Shown here: positions 12,779-24,585 of the stretch, one piece after another | Layout: every line of letters starts with the position of its first letter | How positions within the stretch are numbered: position 1 is the first letter of the stretch | Source: Ancylostoma caninum | Lineage: Eukaryota; Nematoda; Chromadorea; Rhabditida; Ancylostomatidae | Assembly (NCBI GenBank): GCA_037903475.1 | Contig: JBAJFG010000479.1 | Location: 2,900,501 to 2,964,500 of the forward strand | Length of the DNA stretch: 64,000 bases | Reading direction: 5' to 3' | Position numbers and translations under genes: made by a program | Notes under the pieces: generated by a model | Seen by the model: the letters and a program-made list of their open reading frames with translations, nothing else | What the model was told of the DNA's origin: nothing | Database searches by the model: none

Positions 12779-12881
12779 TTTGGGAATGATAGGCATGTGG
12801 CTATGACAGTGTGGAATTTCTGGTGGATATTTCCATCGTGTTTTGTGCTTGTGAGAACTTTCACCATTTAGTGCTTTAGTG

Positions 12882-12980
12882 AATTCAATAATGAATAAAC
12901 AAATAAATTTATCTGCCCTTTCCCTTTTTATTAAATTCGATAATGAATAAATAAATAAATTTATCTGCCTTTTCCCTCAT
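12882..12980. repeat. Tandem duplication of a ~47-bp AT-rich unit
   Basis: Two adjacent units both read AATAATGAATAAA/GATAATGAATAAA followed by AAATTTATCTGCC and TTTTCCC or CTTTCCC. A simple local duplication. Confidence 0.65.
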
Positions 12981-13870
12981 GTTTCCCACCGCTGTCACAC
13001 GTCACGTGGAAATTTTCATCAAAAAAAAAATGAAAAAAAAACGCTCCTGTACTTTCCAAGGCAAATCTTTAATCGATTTCGTATAGATTTTGTTGAAGAA
13101 ACCTAACAAGGTCCAGCGGTGTATGCACCTATTCCTTCTAATACTCCATTTTTTTTTAAATAAGGACCTCTGTCATGAGAATTTTTAAATAAATTTCACT
13201 GATTTTTGTGATTGTCGTCGGGTTACTGTGGGTGCCTGAGAATCACGTCTTCACGGGACTGACGCGAATTATTGTCACTTGCGCTACTCGTGATGCAAGC
13301 ATCACCGTTCCATCGAGATTTTTCTATCATTTTTTGAGGATGGAGCTTGTTTTTCACTTATTTTTTCCTGTAAAAATGACTTTGTTTTCAATTCCATGTT
13401 CTCAGCTCTATATTTTACAGATTTATATTGATCAGACGTTCTCTTTTCTCCGCGAAATCCCGTTGACGTCTTTGGAGTAGACTGCTGTTTGACCTTCCAT
13501 TTGTTACCCATTAAGTGCTGTAGATTTTTCCATCATCAGTTTTTTTGAGCGACAAGTACATACGAAGTCTCTTTCTTCACTTTTTTCTAAGCATGATGCT
13601 TTGCGCAAATATTTTCCCTTCTGGTTTTACGCTGTTGATGCGTTCTATGTTTAGTAGTTGTTATGTTTCGTCACAAATCTTTATTTGATTTATTACATAA
13701 AATTTCGGATCAAATCTGTCACCATAGGCCTGGCTCTGGTTTGCAACTCCCTGCAAATTGTTAGTTTCTTGCTCATTACTTTGCAAAGAAGATGTTTCAG
13801 TTTGTTTCTCAGCTGTGACTTGATCGTTCTCCTCTCTTTAGTTACTGGACCCTTTTTTCCTGTCTTGCAA
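12981..13870. other. AT-rich stretch without a supported gene
   Basis: Pyrimidine-rich with T-runs. Open frames at 13208-13480 and 13658-13906 (plus) have hydrophobic, low-complexity translations and no domain or splice context, so I leave them out. Confidence 0.4.
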
Positions 13871-14512
13871 CTAGAGGCGACTATCAACCGCAAGCTCATT
13901 AGATAAACACTTTCGGATCTTGTATCGACTCTGGAGGAAAAGAGCCTTTTTTAAATTAGAGTCCTCTGGAACATGTGAGATTACGTCTAGATTTCCTCCA
14001 CACACATTCAGAGAAAGTACCCTAAACATGCGTAGAACAAATTGAGGAAAGATGATGGTGACAACTGAGAAGCAATTTTGAGATTTTAAACGTTGGCAAA
14101 TGTGTTCCAGGCACATTTTATCAATTAATACTTGTAGCTTGAATCCCGCGTACTCCCTCCTTAGTGATTGGGGATTAGGTCCTCCAGACGCCTTCTGATT
14201 TCTCTGCAGTCGTTGGTACATATTGTCAAGATCTTCCCAATATTTTTTCAATTTGTTTCCTCCAACGGATGATACCACTGCGAGGATAGCACCACTGGCA
14301 GATTTGATTATGATTTTAAAATCTATTCTCTCTAACTCAATCCTATATTTTCTCTGACTGTATATTTGACAAGTGTTTCTGTTCTTCAACGATTTGGTGA
14401 AAGGATCTGGATCAGCGAGGGAGAGTGTGTGAAACCTATTCTCAGAGTAATTCTCAGGTATGACATCGGCTGAGGTGGACTCAGCAGTAGTGGCAACGAC
14501 GAAAGACACCAT
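13871..14512 (-). CDS. Orphan single-exon ORF, unknown product
   Basis: An open frame of about 213 residues from the first ATG (MVSFVVATTAEST) to a stop at 13871; the frame stays open a further 21 codons upstream without another ATG. The translation is mixed in composition, not repeat-like, with a stretch IIIKSASGAILAVVSSVGG followed by NKLKKYWEDLDNMYQRLQRN, which could be helical. I recognise no family. It is divergent from clu-1 (about 330 bp between the start codons). It could be a lineage-specific gene, one large exon of a longer gene, or a decayed copy. No splice sites were needed to keep it open. Confidence 0.45.
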   Translation of the reverse strand: MVSFVVATTAESTSADVIPENYSENRFHTLSLADPDPFTKSLKNRNTCQIYSQRKYRIELERIDFKIIIKSASGAILAVVSSVGGNKLKKYWEDLDNMYQRLQRNQKASGGPNPQSLRREYAGFKLQVLIDKMCLEHICQRLKSQNCFSVVTIIFPQFVLRMFRVLSLNVCGGNLDVISHVPEDSNLKKALFLQSRYKIRKCLSNELAVDSRL

Positions 14513-14846
14513 CGAGCCACAGCTGCTCGATTCGGGAAATGCCTCTGTCAGTGGGTCACCGGATTGCGTTCGCACGAATGGTCAGTCTTTTTTTTTTTCT
14601 TAGCAATAAAATCTAACACGAAGAAAGACGGTGGGGGACGAGATTTATTCTTTTTTCCCATATTTCTTTTTCTTTTGAAACCATTTATTCTCGAAGAGTA
14701 TATTGCAACAAAAATCTATCAGGACTTCTGCGCATATCTCAATACCGTTCGCCGGCGGGTCCTTTGTCCCGCTAGTAGTTCTTGGAAAATTAGCAATTGT
14801 TAATTTTAAAGGTGAGATAGCAGAATCAGATGCAAACGGTGTCAAA

Positions 14847-17800
14847 ATGCCACCGCAGGAAACCGTCTTCACCTTAACCATCCAGCCGACTGTTGGTGAT
14901 TCGTTTGACCTGCAGGTTGGTGCTTAGCAAACGTGTCTTGAACATCAGAAAGAATATGAGGACAAAAACAGTTTTCCATGGATAAAAGTATCCCACATTT
15001 GCAGATTAACAATGCAGAGATGGTGCAGGAGCTGCATCAGGTGTTGTTGGAGCGTGAAGCAACATGTCACAAGACATGCTTTAGCCTTCAGTTGAATGGA
15101 GTCACTCTGGATAACTTTACTGAGATTCGTGCAGTTCCTGGTCTTGTTGATGGAAGTGTCCTTCATGTGGTGGAAGGTAAATAAATCATACATGTGTCTG
15201 GACTTTGTTGTCTACACTTTTTTTTACTTCTTTTAGAGCCCTACACTATGAGGGAAGCGCGTATCCACATGCGCCATGTGCGCGATTTGCTGCGTCACAA
15301 TGATCAAGCTGATGCAGCTTCTGCAGTCGACTTGACTTCATTGTCGTTTCTGCCTTCGGTCAATCTCCAGGATAGGGGTGACAAGGAAAAGCCATTTGAC
15401 GGTCTTCCACCGGATTATGTGCTTCCTGGAACAAAGGTTGGTGCTTGGTGTCGCAATATTAATTACCTTTTTGAAATTACTCTAGGTTTCTCACTCTAAT
15501 CAATATTTAATATTTATTTCAACCAACTCTGTGAAGGTTACTCATGCTTTGTCTGAAAACAGAAAAATCAGTCTTGATCCATATCTCCATAGTTCGATAA
15601 CTACATGTAAGGAGGGTTTTTCGTGGCTACTAAGCGTTGTACCTGGAAAGGGCGATGCGGCCGAGCTCGCCGATTGGCTGGTTGGATGAACTGGCCATTA
15701 GCGGAGCTCGGTCGCACCGCTCTTTCCAGGTACAACGCTCCACACATATTTTTTGGCGAAGAATGCTGTAGAGACCATTTTCGTCGGGAAAACATCACGC
15801 TTAATAAATAACAAAACCACATCAAAAATAGCTGCTTAATCCAACTTAGGAGCTGCTAATCTGTCGACTTTGAATTCGATTGCTACTGTTTAGGAACGCT
15901 CACTCGCTCCAATGCTAACAACTGTGCCCAAAGGAAAACCGGCTATCCGGAATCTGGGCATCTCTCCTTTCAATCCACCGCCAGGACATAGAAAAATGAA
16001 GGGAGACGTGCTGTATCTCTTTGTAGACACAGTAGAGAAGCGTCGCCTCCACATTACATGTTGCACGAAGGTAGATATTCATCCTGCAAACTGTAAATTT
16101 ACTTGAGGTAGCGTTCACTCTCTGTTATTCAGGGATTCTTTGTTAATTCATCAACTGACGAGGTGTTCAATCCTGCGCCAAGCAATCAGAATAAGGCTGT
16201 CTGTCACAGTTTGGTCGATCTTCTCAATGTTGTCAGCCCTGGATTCAAAAAGGTTGTGCTCGAATTCTAGAGTGTTGTAGTTTTTTTTTTCACTTCATAT
16301 TATGGAGAGCGATGTTCTAGGCGTATCCAACAATTATGAAGAAGCGTAATGAACGCCACATGCTCGACAGGCTGCCTACTCCGTATCCAGTGTACTCGTG
16401 GTTGTCACCAGCACAAGAGGTTGTCGAGGATTCAATTCGTGCTGATGACGCTTCGCAGCCTCATCGTGTTGGATTCGAAGGTTAATTTTATCCAATTTCT
16501 GAATGACGTAAGTGACACTTCTGTGGGTTTCACTAGCTGATTCAGTGTTGTTCCGACAGATTCTGTATCTTTTGCTCTGTTGTAGATCACCTCCCCGGTC
16601 AGATTCGTGACTGGAACGAAGAACTGCAAACTACCCACGAAATGGCGCGCACATCTCTTCCCGAACGGTTAACCAGGGACAGAAGTGTTTTCAAAATCCA
16701 TGGAGATTTTATTGGTGCAGCTATTAAAGTACGTTTCGGTAGCTTTTCCTAATAGAAAATACTATGAAAAAACGCGATATTTAGGGCGCTGTTGCCGTTG
16801 TCGATGGAAATGTGATGGCTATTAATCCAGCTGATGAACCAAGGACACATATGTTTATTTGGAATAATATATTCTTCAGTCTTGGATTTGATGTAAAGGA
16901 TCATTACAAGGTACGTTATTTGAACAGTTGTTGTTTCTCATTGATGGCTTTCTTTTTCGTCAAATGAAAACTGCTTATTCAGGAGCTCGGTGGTGATGCA
17001 GCTGCGTTCGCGGCCACATCTGCTGATCTTCAGGGAGTGAAGGCGTATGCCGCACTTGATAACTGTAAGCTGTGTACGCTAGGAATGGCGATAATCGATT
17101 ATAGAGGTTACCGAGTCACAGCGCAAAGTATTATTCCTGGAATTCTGGATAAAGAACAGGTTTGTTGTCCATTGTTTCGAGATGGAACCGCATAACTGAG
17201 GTGTTTCAGGAACAATCCGTAGTTTATGGTTCGGTAGACTTCGGCAAGACTGTAGTATCATCAGAGAAGTACCATGAACTACTCGAAGGATCAGCTAAGG
17301 AGCTGAAACTCCTACCACACGAAGTTGTGATTGACGACAAGGGAAATACTGCTAAATTGTTCACCAGCTATGAGACAAAGGTAGACTTGGGCTTGATTAT
17401 CAGTAAAGTAGTGGTATTTGTGGCATGGTTCTTATTTTTAAGGGCATCATTGGTAACGACGGTCGACATTATGTGCTTGATCTTTTGAGAACAATGCCTC
17501 CTGATGTTCACTACCTCCAAGATGCAGAAGTATGTCTCTAGCTTGCTTCTGAAGTCAAACTCCACAAATGACGTTTTGCTCCGTTTCTTAGTTCAAAAAT
17601 AGCGGTTAATAAGTGCATGTTGCGTGCTGACCTTGTTTCTCCGTTCTTTTTTTTTTTAAGAAAATTGCCAGGGATTTCATTTTCGTGGGGACAACATCTT
17701 TTAGTCTGAAAAACGCCCGTGCCAATAACTTGGTCATCATCGTTCAAACCTTTGCTGAACTAGTTATCTGCGCCAAATATGGCTAGTTTTCAGGTTTCTG

Positions 17801-20800
17801 ATAAAGCAAAAGAACTTGGTTTCCCTCGTCCGTTCCCACATAAGCTTGCTACACTTCGTCAGGAGCTGGTTGACATTTTCCATGAGTATGTTTCCGTGTT
17901 TTATCGTCGTTTACCGTTTTTCTGAATGTGGTTGAGCTACACAGTTCTTGTTTCTTTGGCTTCTAAAATTTCTGATAAATTGCTTAAAGGGCTCGTTGCA
18001 TGCAATTCATCAAATTGGCCGCAGGCCATGTTCGACAACAGCTGAATAGCAATAAGGAAAGCCAAGAATCGCGTTAGTCGTCAATTTTTACCACTCAAAA
18101 ATGCCATGCCTAAATAAGAATCCTTATTCAGTCGATATTGAAAATGAAATCACGCGAGCGCTCGTCGAAGTGAGCGAGGGACGTGATCCGCTAACGAACT
18201 GTGACATCACGAAAGAGGCATTATCTAAGGTGATTAAGCAGACGGTTCTAGCTCTGCAGAAGATAAATTCCTGAAGTTGTCATTCAGGCTGCTGAAGCTG
18301 TCCATTCTCTGCGTCCAGACACTTTCGATGTCCGTTTCAATCCTGACTGCTTCTCCACCACTGTGAAGCATGCTCCTGGAGAGGACCTGGAAAAGCAAAG
18401 AAAATTAGTTGTTGAGGTGAGGCAATATTTGAAAAGAAAGCTGGGGTCAATTTTTGCATGGACTTAGATGGAAATTCTGTGATCTTATTCAGAAAGAAAA
18501 AGGAAGTCTGGATTTTATATATTAACGCAGCTACTGATCTTATTCTAGCTGTGAAGACGAGATAAGGACATATCTTTAGTAAGAATGACTATGTAATCAA
18601 TTAATTGGGAGGATTTTCAGCATTGATATGTAGCAATTAGGTGGGTGTGTGAAGTTAATACAACCATTCCCGAAGGGACACTTTTTAGGCTGCCGAGTTC
18701 TTAGTCACATGTCAGCTACCTGAGTTCGTATCCAGCTGTGTGGATGCATCAGTCACACCCATTGATGGCGAGAGTCTTTGCGATCTGATGCATGCTCGTG
18801 GTATTAATGTTCGTTATCTTGGGGACATTGTACGATCGGTGCGTTGTCTTTTCTTTTTCGTTTTAAAAATTTTAATGGAAGCCTCACCTTATGAGGTGAA
18901 GTCCCAAGAAATCTAGTTCCCAAATTTTTAGGTTCTGGAAACTGGTCCATCTTCGTATATGGTGTCGTTGTCTGTAACAGAACTTATTGCTCGTTGCGCC
19001 AAGCACGTTCTTAGGCAGTATATGAATTCTTTGCCGCAGGTACTGTTTTAAATTTGTCATTAATTGGTTAGGAAATCATTATGAATCGCTGCTTTCTCAG
19101 GAACAGCTTGGATGCGCCGTTTCTCACCTGCTTAATGCTGTATTTGGAAACTTGGCGTTCGATCATTCGTCGGGATCAAACGGTGATAGGAGTACGAAAC
19201 GAGTGAGCACTTTGTTTTGCAACCGTTCAGATTAGTCTTAATTAACTGTTTTCTGGTTTCATTTGTCCCCTTTTATAGAACAGCAGAAAGTTAAAGAAGG
19301 CGTCTGCAATCGGTGAATGGGTAGCTGTTAACACGAAGGAGTTTTGGATTGCGCTTTGTCAAGAATCAAAGAATTATTATGCCTTTGATCTCAAGGTATT
19401 TTTTTTTTCAAAAATTTTTGGTGATATTGGATTTGTTCAGGTTGAAGGAAGCTATCATTTTCCTGCATATTTTCGTCTCATGACACATGTTTCCAGGCTG
19501 ATTGCATTGACTCCGTTGTTGAACAGTACGGTGTGCAGAAAGTCTCACTGTTACGCCGTCTTTGCAACACATTGGGAATTCAGCTGCTCAGCAGAGTAAG
19601 TTTATAGCTTGTTACGACTTCTTGTACACATTATTCCCACTGCATTGTTTTTTTTCTTCTTCTTAAAATTGGATATTGAGCCCTTGGAATTTGTAAGAAA
19701 TGAATTGTACCTAATGACTGCTTTAAAAAAAACTTTCTAATATTGTAATATTTTTTACAGGATTATCAGCTAGATGCCAGCTCAACTAGGACCAGGCAAC
19801 CGTTCACAGAAGAAGATATTCAGAACTTAATACCAGTGACAAAACACAGACAGGTTGCTGTCTAGTGTCGTAATAACTTACGCGAACATTTATCGGATAC
19901 AGTTGTATGTTTCTGTTGTTTTCAGCCTTGCGCTAATGATGCAAAGAAACTATTCGCCCGTGGTCAACAAGCAATGCAGGTTGGCCACCTGCGGGAAGCG
20001 TATGAATGTATTGCTGAGTCGGTATGTTTGTTCAACTTTCGTATAATATAGGCGTCAAATTTCGTAATCAATAATGAATGTGGTTCTACAGAATTAAGGA
20101 CTGAGCATTGTGACAGGATCTGATCCGCGCATGGGGTAGGGAGTTGAGATGCTGGCGCATCTTTCGTTTGAAGCCCACGGCGCTGTTTAGCTGCTCATAG
20201 TAGCTGTTAACAAATTTGGGGCTGCTGTGTTGTAACGTATTAGGCTACAATTCGCGAGTCTGGAGATATACCAGTTCTATATGCACGTGGTTTTATATTG
20301 GGACACATTTTCTCTTTATATCCACTCATTTTGAGGGCAGTAAATGACAATCTTTATTGCACTGCATGTGAGGAACTGCCGCAACACTCCACCAGTGCGG
20401 TGCGGTAGACTACTGGACGTCATAGTTCTCGAGCGTAACTGATAGTGTTGCTACTGTTTTCGTCACTGGCATTCCTATACTGCGGTTGTTTTGAGTAGAA
20501 AAGTAGGCGAAAACAAAGACGGTTCTACCCGGGACGCCCGAGAATCACGACAGCCAGCTGGTCCGCCGCGCCGCGTGAGTGGTACATCGCGGCCTTCCTT
20601 CCTATGCAGTGCAGTAGCGATTGCTCTTCACTGGCGTTTGAGCATCTGTTCCGCCGCCACGTATACATTCCACTTCTTTATTTGACGCTTTCTTCACCTA
20701 GGCGTCGTTTAGGTGAATCTAATGACGTCTGTCTATGGTGCTATGCATAGTGAACTCGCACAAGCGCTACGCCTTCTCGCTCGTCTTTCATATATATTGG

Positions 20801-22564
20801 GCGATCCGGCTGAAGCTGTTGCTCAACAACACCGCGCCGCACTTATGAGCGAGCGGTGTAATGGCGTCGACCATGCGTACACGATCATTGAATATGTGAG
20901 TTTCTGTATGTGAATTTTTTTTATGTGAATTGTGAATATGTGAGATGCAGCGAATTTATTTCGATTTCTCTTAATTTTCACACAATTTTCAGATTAACCT
21001 CGCCCACTTTGCTTTCTCGAATCTCTATATTCCTGCAGCACTAAGACTACTGTATCGTGCTAGGTACTTGCTGCTAATCGCGCACGGAGAGAATCATCCA
21101 TTGATGGCTCAAATTGACGTTTGTTTTGAATTTGTTGGACAGTGCGTTTGATGTTCTATTACGTCTGTTTTGTTTTCAGGGCAACATCGGTGTTATTCTG
21201 TTCGCTGTTCATGAATTTGATGCAGCACTGCGCTTCTTGCAGTCCGCTGAGGCTGCCATGGCAGCAAATGGGGAGCCGAAGCGTCTAAAGGCGTGTTATT
21301 GATTAAGCTTTTTTTTTCCGGAGGAATATTTTGCTGGAATTTCCTACTGTTGACTTTATCACTAAATTTTAGTCTGCCTTGGTTCAACACATTGCTGCTC
21401 GCGCGCATGCATCACGAGGAGATTTCCGAGCAGCACTAGCCGCTGAAAAGGAGACGTACTCGATTTACAATGGCTTATTCGGACCTGAGCATGAAAAGAC
21501 AAAGGTGCGGAGAACTTCCGGTGGTTCTTATAAATAATCCTATAAATATGAGTAAACTTTGCATCAAAGAAAAGGAGAACAAGCTAATTTTAGGAATCGA
21601 GCGAGTACCTCAGCCAACTAACCATGCAAGCTGTGGCTTTCCAAAGAAAAGTTATGGATGCTACTAAGGGCAACAACGTTGGTCCACTTTTGCCAACACA
21701 GGTCAGTGTTTCAGCACCAATGACAGAGTCGTAGCCTGGGACAGTGGACATCTACTTGAAAACAGTGGAGATCAAATTAACAGAAATCCATAAATTTCAA
21801 TACCAAGATAAATAAAATTTGGATTAGAGGTTAGCCGGTTTCTCGTCTTCATCCCCTGTACAGGTGAGGTGCAAAAAAAGTGTTGATGTCTCAAAGTTGG
21901 TGCAATCAAAACAGAAATCCTCAAATATGGTGAAATATACTTTAAAGACAGTATGTGGCTTTACAATCACTACAATGTGGCTTTATGAGGCGCTGATCAC
22001 AGTGGCTTACATGATTCCTTACGAAAATTAAAAAAAGCCTATTTCTGAGACTTTCGAAATGACCACTGAGACGACTGCCACAAGACTTTGCGGCTGATGA
22101 TATCAGTCGTCGGCACTTAGCCCCCCCTTGTGCCAGATGTCCCGGTGAATATCCCGAATTCTTCTTAAAAAAATACTAAAAAACGGGAATTTCTGCACTT
22201 CCATAAGAGACCATGTAAATCAGTGTGATCAGCATTTCCTGAAGATCCTTTTCGTGTAAAAAGCTCGAGAAGATTCTCACGTGAGACACTGCCTTCAATT
22301 TTCTGTCATGAAAATAAATAAATAAATAAATGTATTTTTCGAGCCAAGTGTGATGAGATGCTCCTGAGACTGTGCTTCCGAAAAAACCTCTTATTTCAGC
22401 TTCCTCAGCCGTCACTTTCCTCAATTCTTGATGTACTGAACATTCTCAATGGTATAATCATCATCTCGGTTGCTAATATGCCGTCGGCGGTTGAATCTTC
22501 CGAAACTGCGGAAACGAAGCCCACCACTGAGTCGTTGGGTATGACCGACGAGGCTCTGGACTAA
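14847..22564 (+). CDS. clu-1: Clustered mitochondria protein (CLU/CLUH), about 27 exons
   Basis: CLU family proteins bind mRNAs of nuclear-encoded mitochondrial proteins in the cytosol, and loss makes mitochondria cluster. Exons in order carry the N-terminal ubiquitin-like part ([20 protein letters not shown], then [20 protein letters not shown] and [17 protein letters not shown]), the CLU domain ([80 protein letters not shown]), the eIF3-p135-like region ([18 protein letters not shown]), and C-terminal TPR repeats ([75 protein letters not shown]). It ends [11 protein letters not shown]. Length is about 1,200 residues, usual for the family. The start is the least certain part: in-frame coding-like sequence (KGEIAESDANGVK) runs upstream of the ATG at 14847, so an earlier exon may exist. 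The largest introns carry repeats. Confidence 0.93.
15634..15738. repeat. 105-bp palindrome inside a clu-1 intron
   Basis: Arms GCGTTGTACCTGGAAAGGGC and its near complement CTCTTTCCAGGTACAACGC flank a centre with GAGCTCGCC...GGAGCTCGG. The related palindrome at about 37611-37727 has the same layout with diverged arms, and 57395-57490 shares the GATTTCCAGGTACTTATAGG end. Probably a non-autonomous element. Confidence 0.7.
20557..20640. repeat. Dispersed GC-rich repeat in a clu-1 intron
   Basis: CAGCTGGTCCGCCGCGCCGC followed by GTGAGTGGTACATCGCGGCC and TATGCAGTGCAGTAGCGATT. Similar block order is seen at 11861-11925 and 30590-30655, so the roughly 690-bp intron (about 20023-20711) has taken up a repeat copy. 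Confidence 0.55.
22175..22260. repeat. Diverged copy of the ATGTATACCATTGTGATCAGC repeat
   Basis: The block ACCATGTAAATCAGTGTGAT then CAGCATTTCCTGAAGATCCT and TTTTCGTGTAAAA matches the order at 23935-23990 (ATCATGTATACCATTGTGAT, CAGCAACTCCTGGAAATTCT, TTTCAGGTGAAAA). It lies in the last clu-1 intron. A further copy is at 49525-49585. Confidence 0.55.
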
Positions 22565-23193
22565 ATCACTCTCACACACATGCAAGTGTTCTGCATTAGT
22601 TTTTCTTTCACATGTTCTCGTTTTTTCTTTATATTAATTTTTGTGCCATCTCTAATGCTTCTTGTTTCTCGTCACCGAGGCCAGCTGCAAGGTTCTTTCG
22701 CTTTAGTGTCTGTTAGCTATAAGGTGATGCCGCAGTGTATGGCGATTTCCGAAGCTGGTCCTAAAGCTGTAGCCGTTAGCCGCGTAGTTGTTAGACGTCA
22801 AATTACTGTGTTGTTGATTGATTTCAAAGATTTGTTGCGCGTTCCACTTACATTGTTGTTGTCGTGAAGTATAGGATGGATATGCGATAGTTCCAGATAT
22901 TCACCATAATTAATAGGCTTATTTATAGATGAAAATAGTTGAGATTAGGTTAGGTTACCAGTCTGTTAGTGTTGTTTACGGTATAATCTGAAGAGTTTAG
23001 ATATAGGCGTTTTTGTTTGTTATTTGTTATTTTCTGGAGAGAGTGTTTAGTCATCATTTGTTCTTCTTTTTTTTCACATTTTTGCTCAGATTGTGGAATC
23101 TTTCCATCCGAACTTCTCGTTGTAAGCTCACGTATGGCATCATATATTTGTTATATCAGTGTTTTGATGAGCATTTATACTTTACATTTACTA

Positions 23194-23544
23194 CTACTGC
23201 AACTGTAAGATGAATGATTTTGAGAGATAAACGTAGAATAGTATGCGTTTGTTGTTGCCAGTGGAATAGTATGAAGGGGGGCCGTCCACATTAGTTTCGA
23301 GACGTTCCCTTGATGGAGTCGGCAACAACGCGCCGCTTAGTAACAGACGCCGTTTCGATGGGAGTTCAAAAATTCGGGAAGTGTCTTCTCGTAGCAACCG
23401 CTCATTGATTCTAGCGGATGTTCTGCCCTGACGCCGTTTTACTAGTGCTGAAGTTGCTTTCAGTTCTATTGCTGATGTTTTCAGAGTTGAATTTTCCGTT
23501 GGTCTGAGGTCATAACAGCTATCCTTTGCAGCAATGATGAGCAA
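23194..23544 (-). other. Possible coding exon, unknown product
   Basis: An open frame of about 116 codons whose middle part has protein-like composition (KRRQGRTSARINERLLREDT, then SRIFELPSKRRLLLSGALLP and SRERLETNVDGPPSYY). There is no ATG at its head and an acceptor-like CTGCAAAG precedes it, so if real it would be a terminal exon of a minus-strand gene. I find no partner exon upstream within the window. It could equally be an open stretch by chance or a decayed gene. Confidence 0.25.
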
Positions 23545-23550
23545 GGACTA

Positions 23551-24010
23551 CTGAGGGCACCTTCCCACCTTAGAATCGTTCTTCAGATCTACACTCGAGG
23601 AAAATCTCCAGGAGCTCCTGATCATAAAGATATTCATGATTTGTGAAAAACTGCAGCACAATCAATCTTTAAGACCCAACTTTTGGAGAACCTGTGGGCG
23701 CGGCCTAGGCGGGACGGGTTTTCCGCACCATGCTGGACAAACATGCAGCGTATCTTCTTTCTTGTTAGGCAATAGATGATAGAGAACCCTCACAAGCAGT
23801 ACGAATTTCCTTGGTGCGCTCCCTGGGAGTGCATTGTTCGGAGACCTCGTCCTCTCGCCTGGCCCCGCCTCTAGCTCTGCCTACAGGCTCCACAAGAACT
23901 GAGCTCAAAACGGGTTTTTCTGCAGTTCAGTACGGAATCATGTATACCATTGTGATCAGCAACTCCTGGAAATTCTTTTCAGGTGAAAATCACAGGAACG
24001 AATTTGGGGT
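23551..24010. repeat. Dispersed repeat with GGAGCTCC and CCCCGCC blocks
   Basis: Block order: GGGCACCTTCCCACCTTAGA, GGAGCTCCTGATCATAAAGA, a GC-rich part with GGCCCCGCC, and ATCATGTATACCATTGTGAT. The segment 48411-48655 shows a similar opening (AGGCACTGTTCCACCTCAGA), GGAGCTCCTAATTGTAATGG and GGCCCCGCC. Probably two diverged copies of one non-coding element. Confidence 0.55.
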
Positions 24011-24585
24011 GGGGTAGTGTATTTAATCTAGCTACATCAGTAATGTTCAAGTACAAAATCTTAGCTTTTCATACCTGCAATCTCTTTTTTATGCTGTCTA
24101 CTCTAGCCGGGAAGTTCTCAGATTCCCTCACCTTCCGAAGCATGTGGTTCTGCCCAATCTTCCTGATTTTCACAGTATGAGTTTGTTCTAGATTTACGGA
24201 CTAGAAATTCACTTGGAGTTGATTCTCTATGTAGTTATGCATAATTTCACTGCCAGATAAGGCTGGGCTGTCCCAGTTCTCTTATCTATGATATTTTTAA
24301 GAAAATAATTGCCAACCCGCCTCCTCTTGAAACAATGTATATCGCTAAGATCAGCCATTATCTCTTCATTTTTAAGGTATCATATTAGATGAAGTCACGC
24401 AGCGAAAATTTATTTGGGATCCAAGAACTTAGCGATATTATAGGTTACTAATGGGAACAACTATTATATTTATTTAGCATTTTTGTTGTAGTTCATATGC
24501 ATTCGGATTTTTTTCACGTGATCTTTGTCAAGCGCTCCATAAATGTGATAAGACGAAAAGAAGGTATTGATGTATCAGAGCCAGG

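Larger units (their letters stand above)
22565..24585. other. clu-1 3' flank and klp-6 upstream region
   Basis: No complete gene is supported. The first 650 bases are T-rich and are probably clu-1 3' untranslated sequence. A candidate minus-strand exon lies at 23194-23544. From about 23551 to 24010 there is a repeat block with the words AGGAGCTCCTGATCAT, CTGGCCCCGCCTCTAG and ATCATGTATACCATTGTGAT, also present around 48430-48660 and 49525. Confidence 0.45.
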
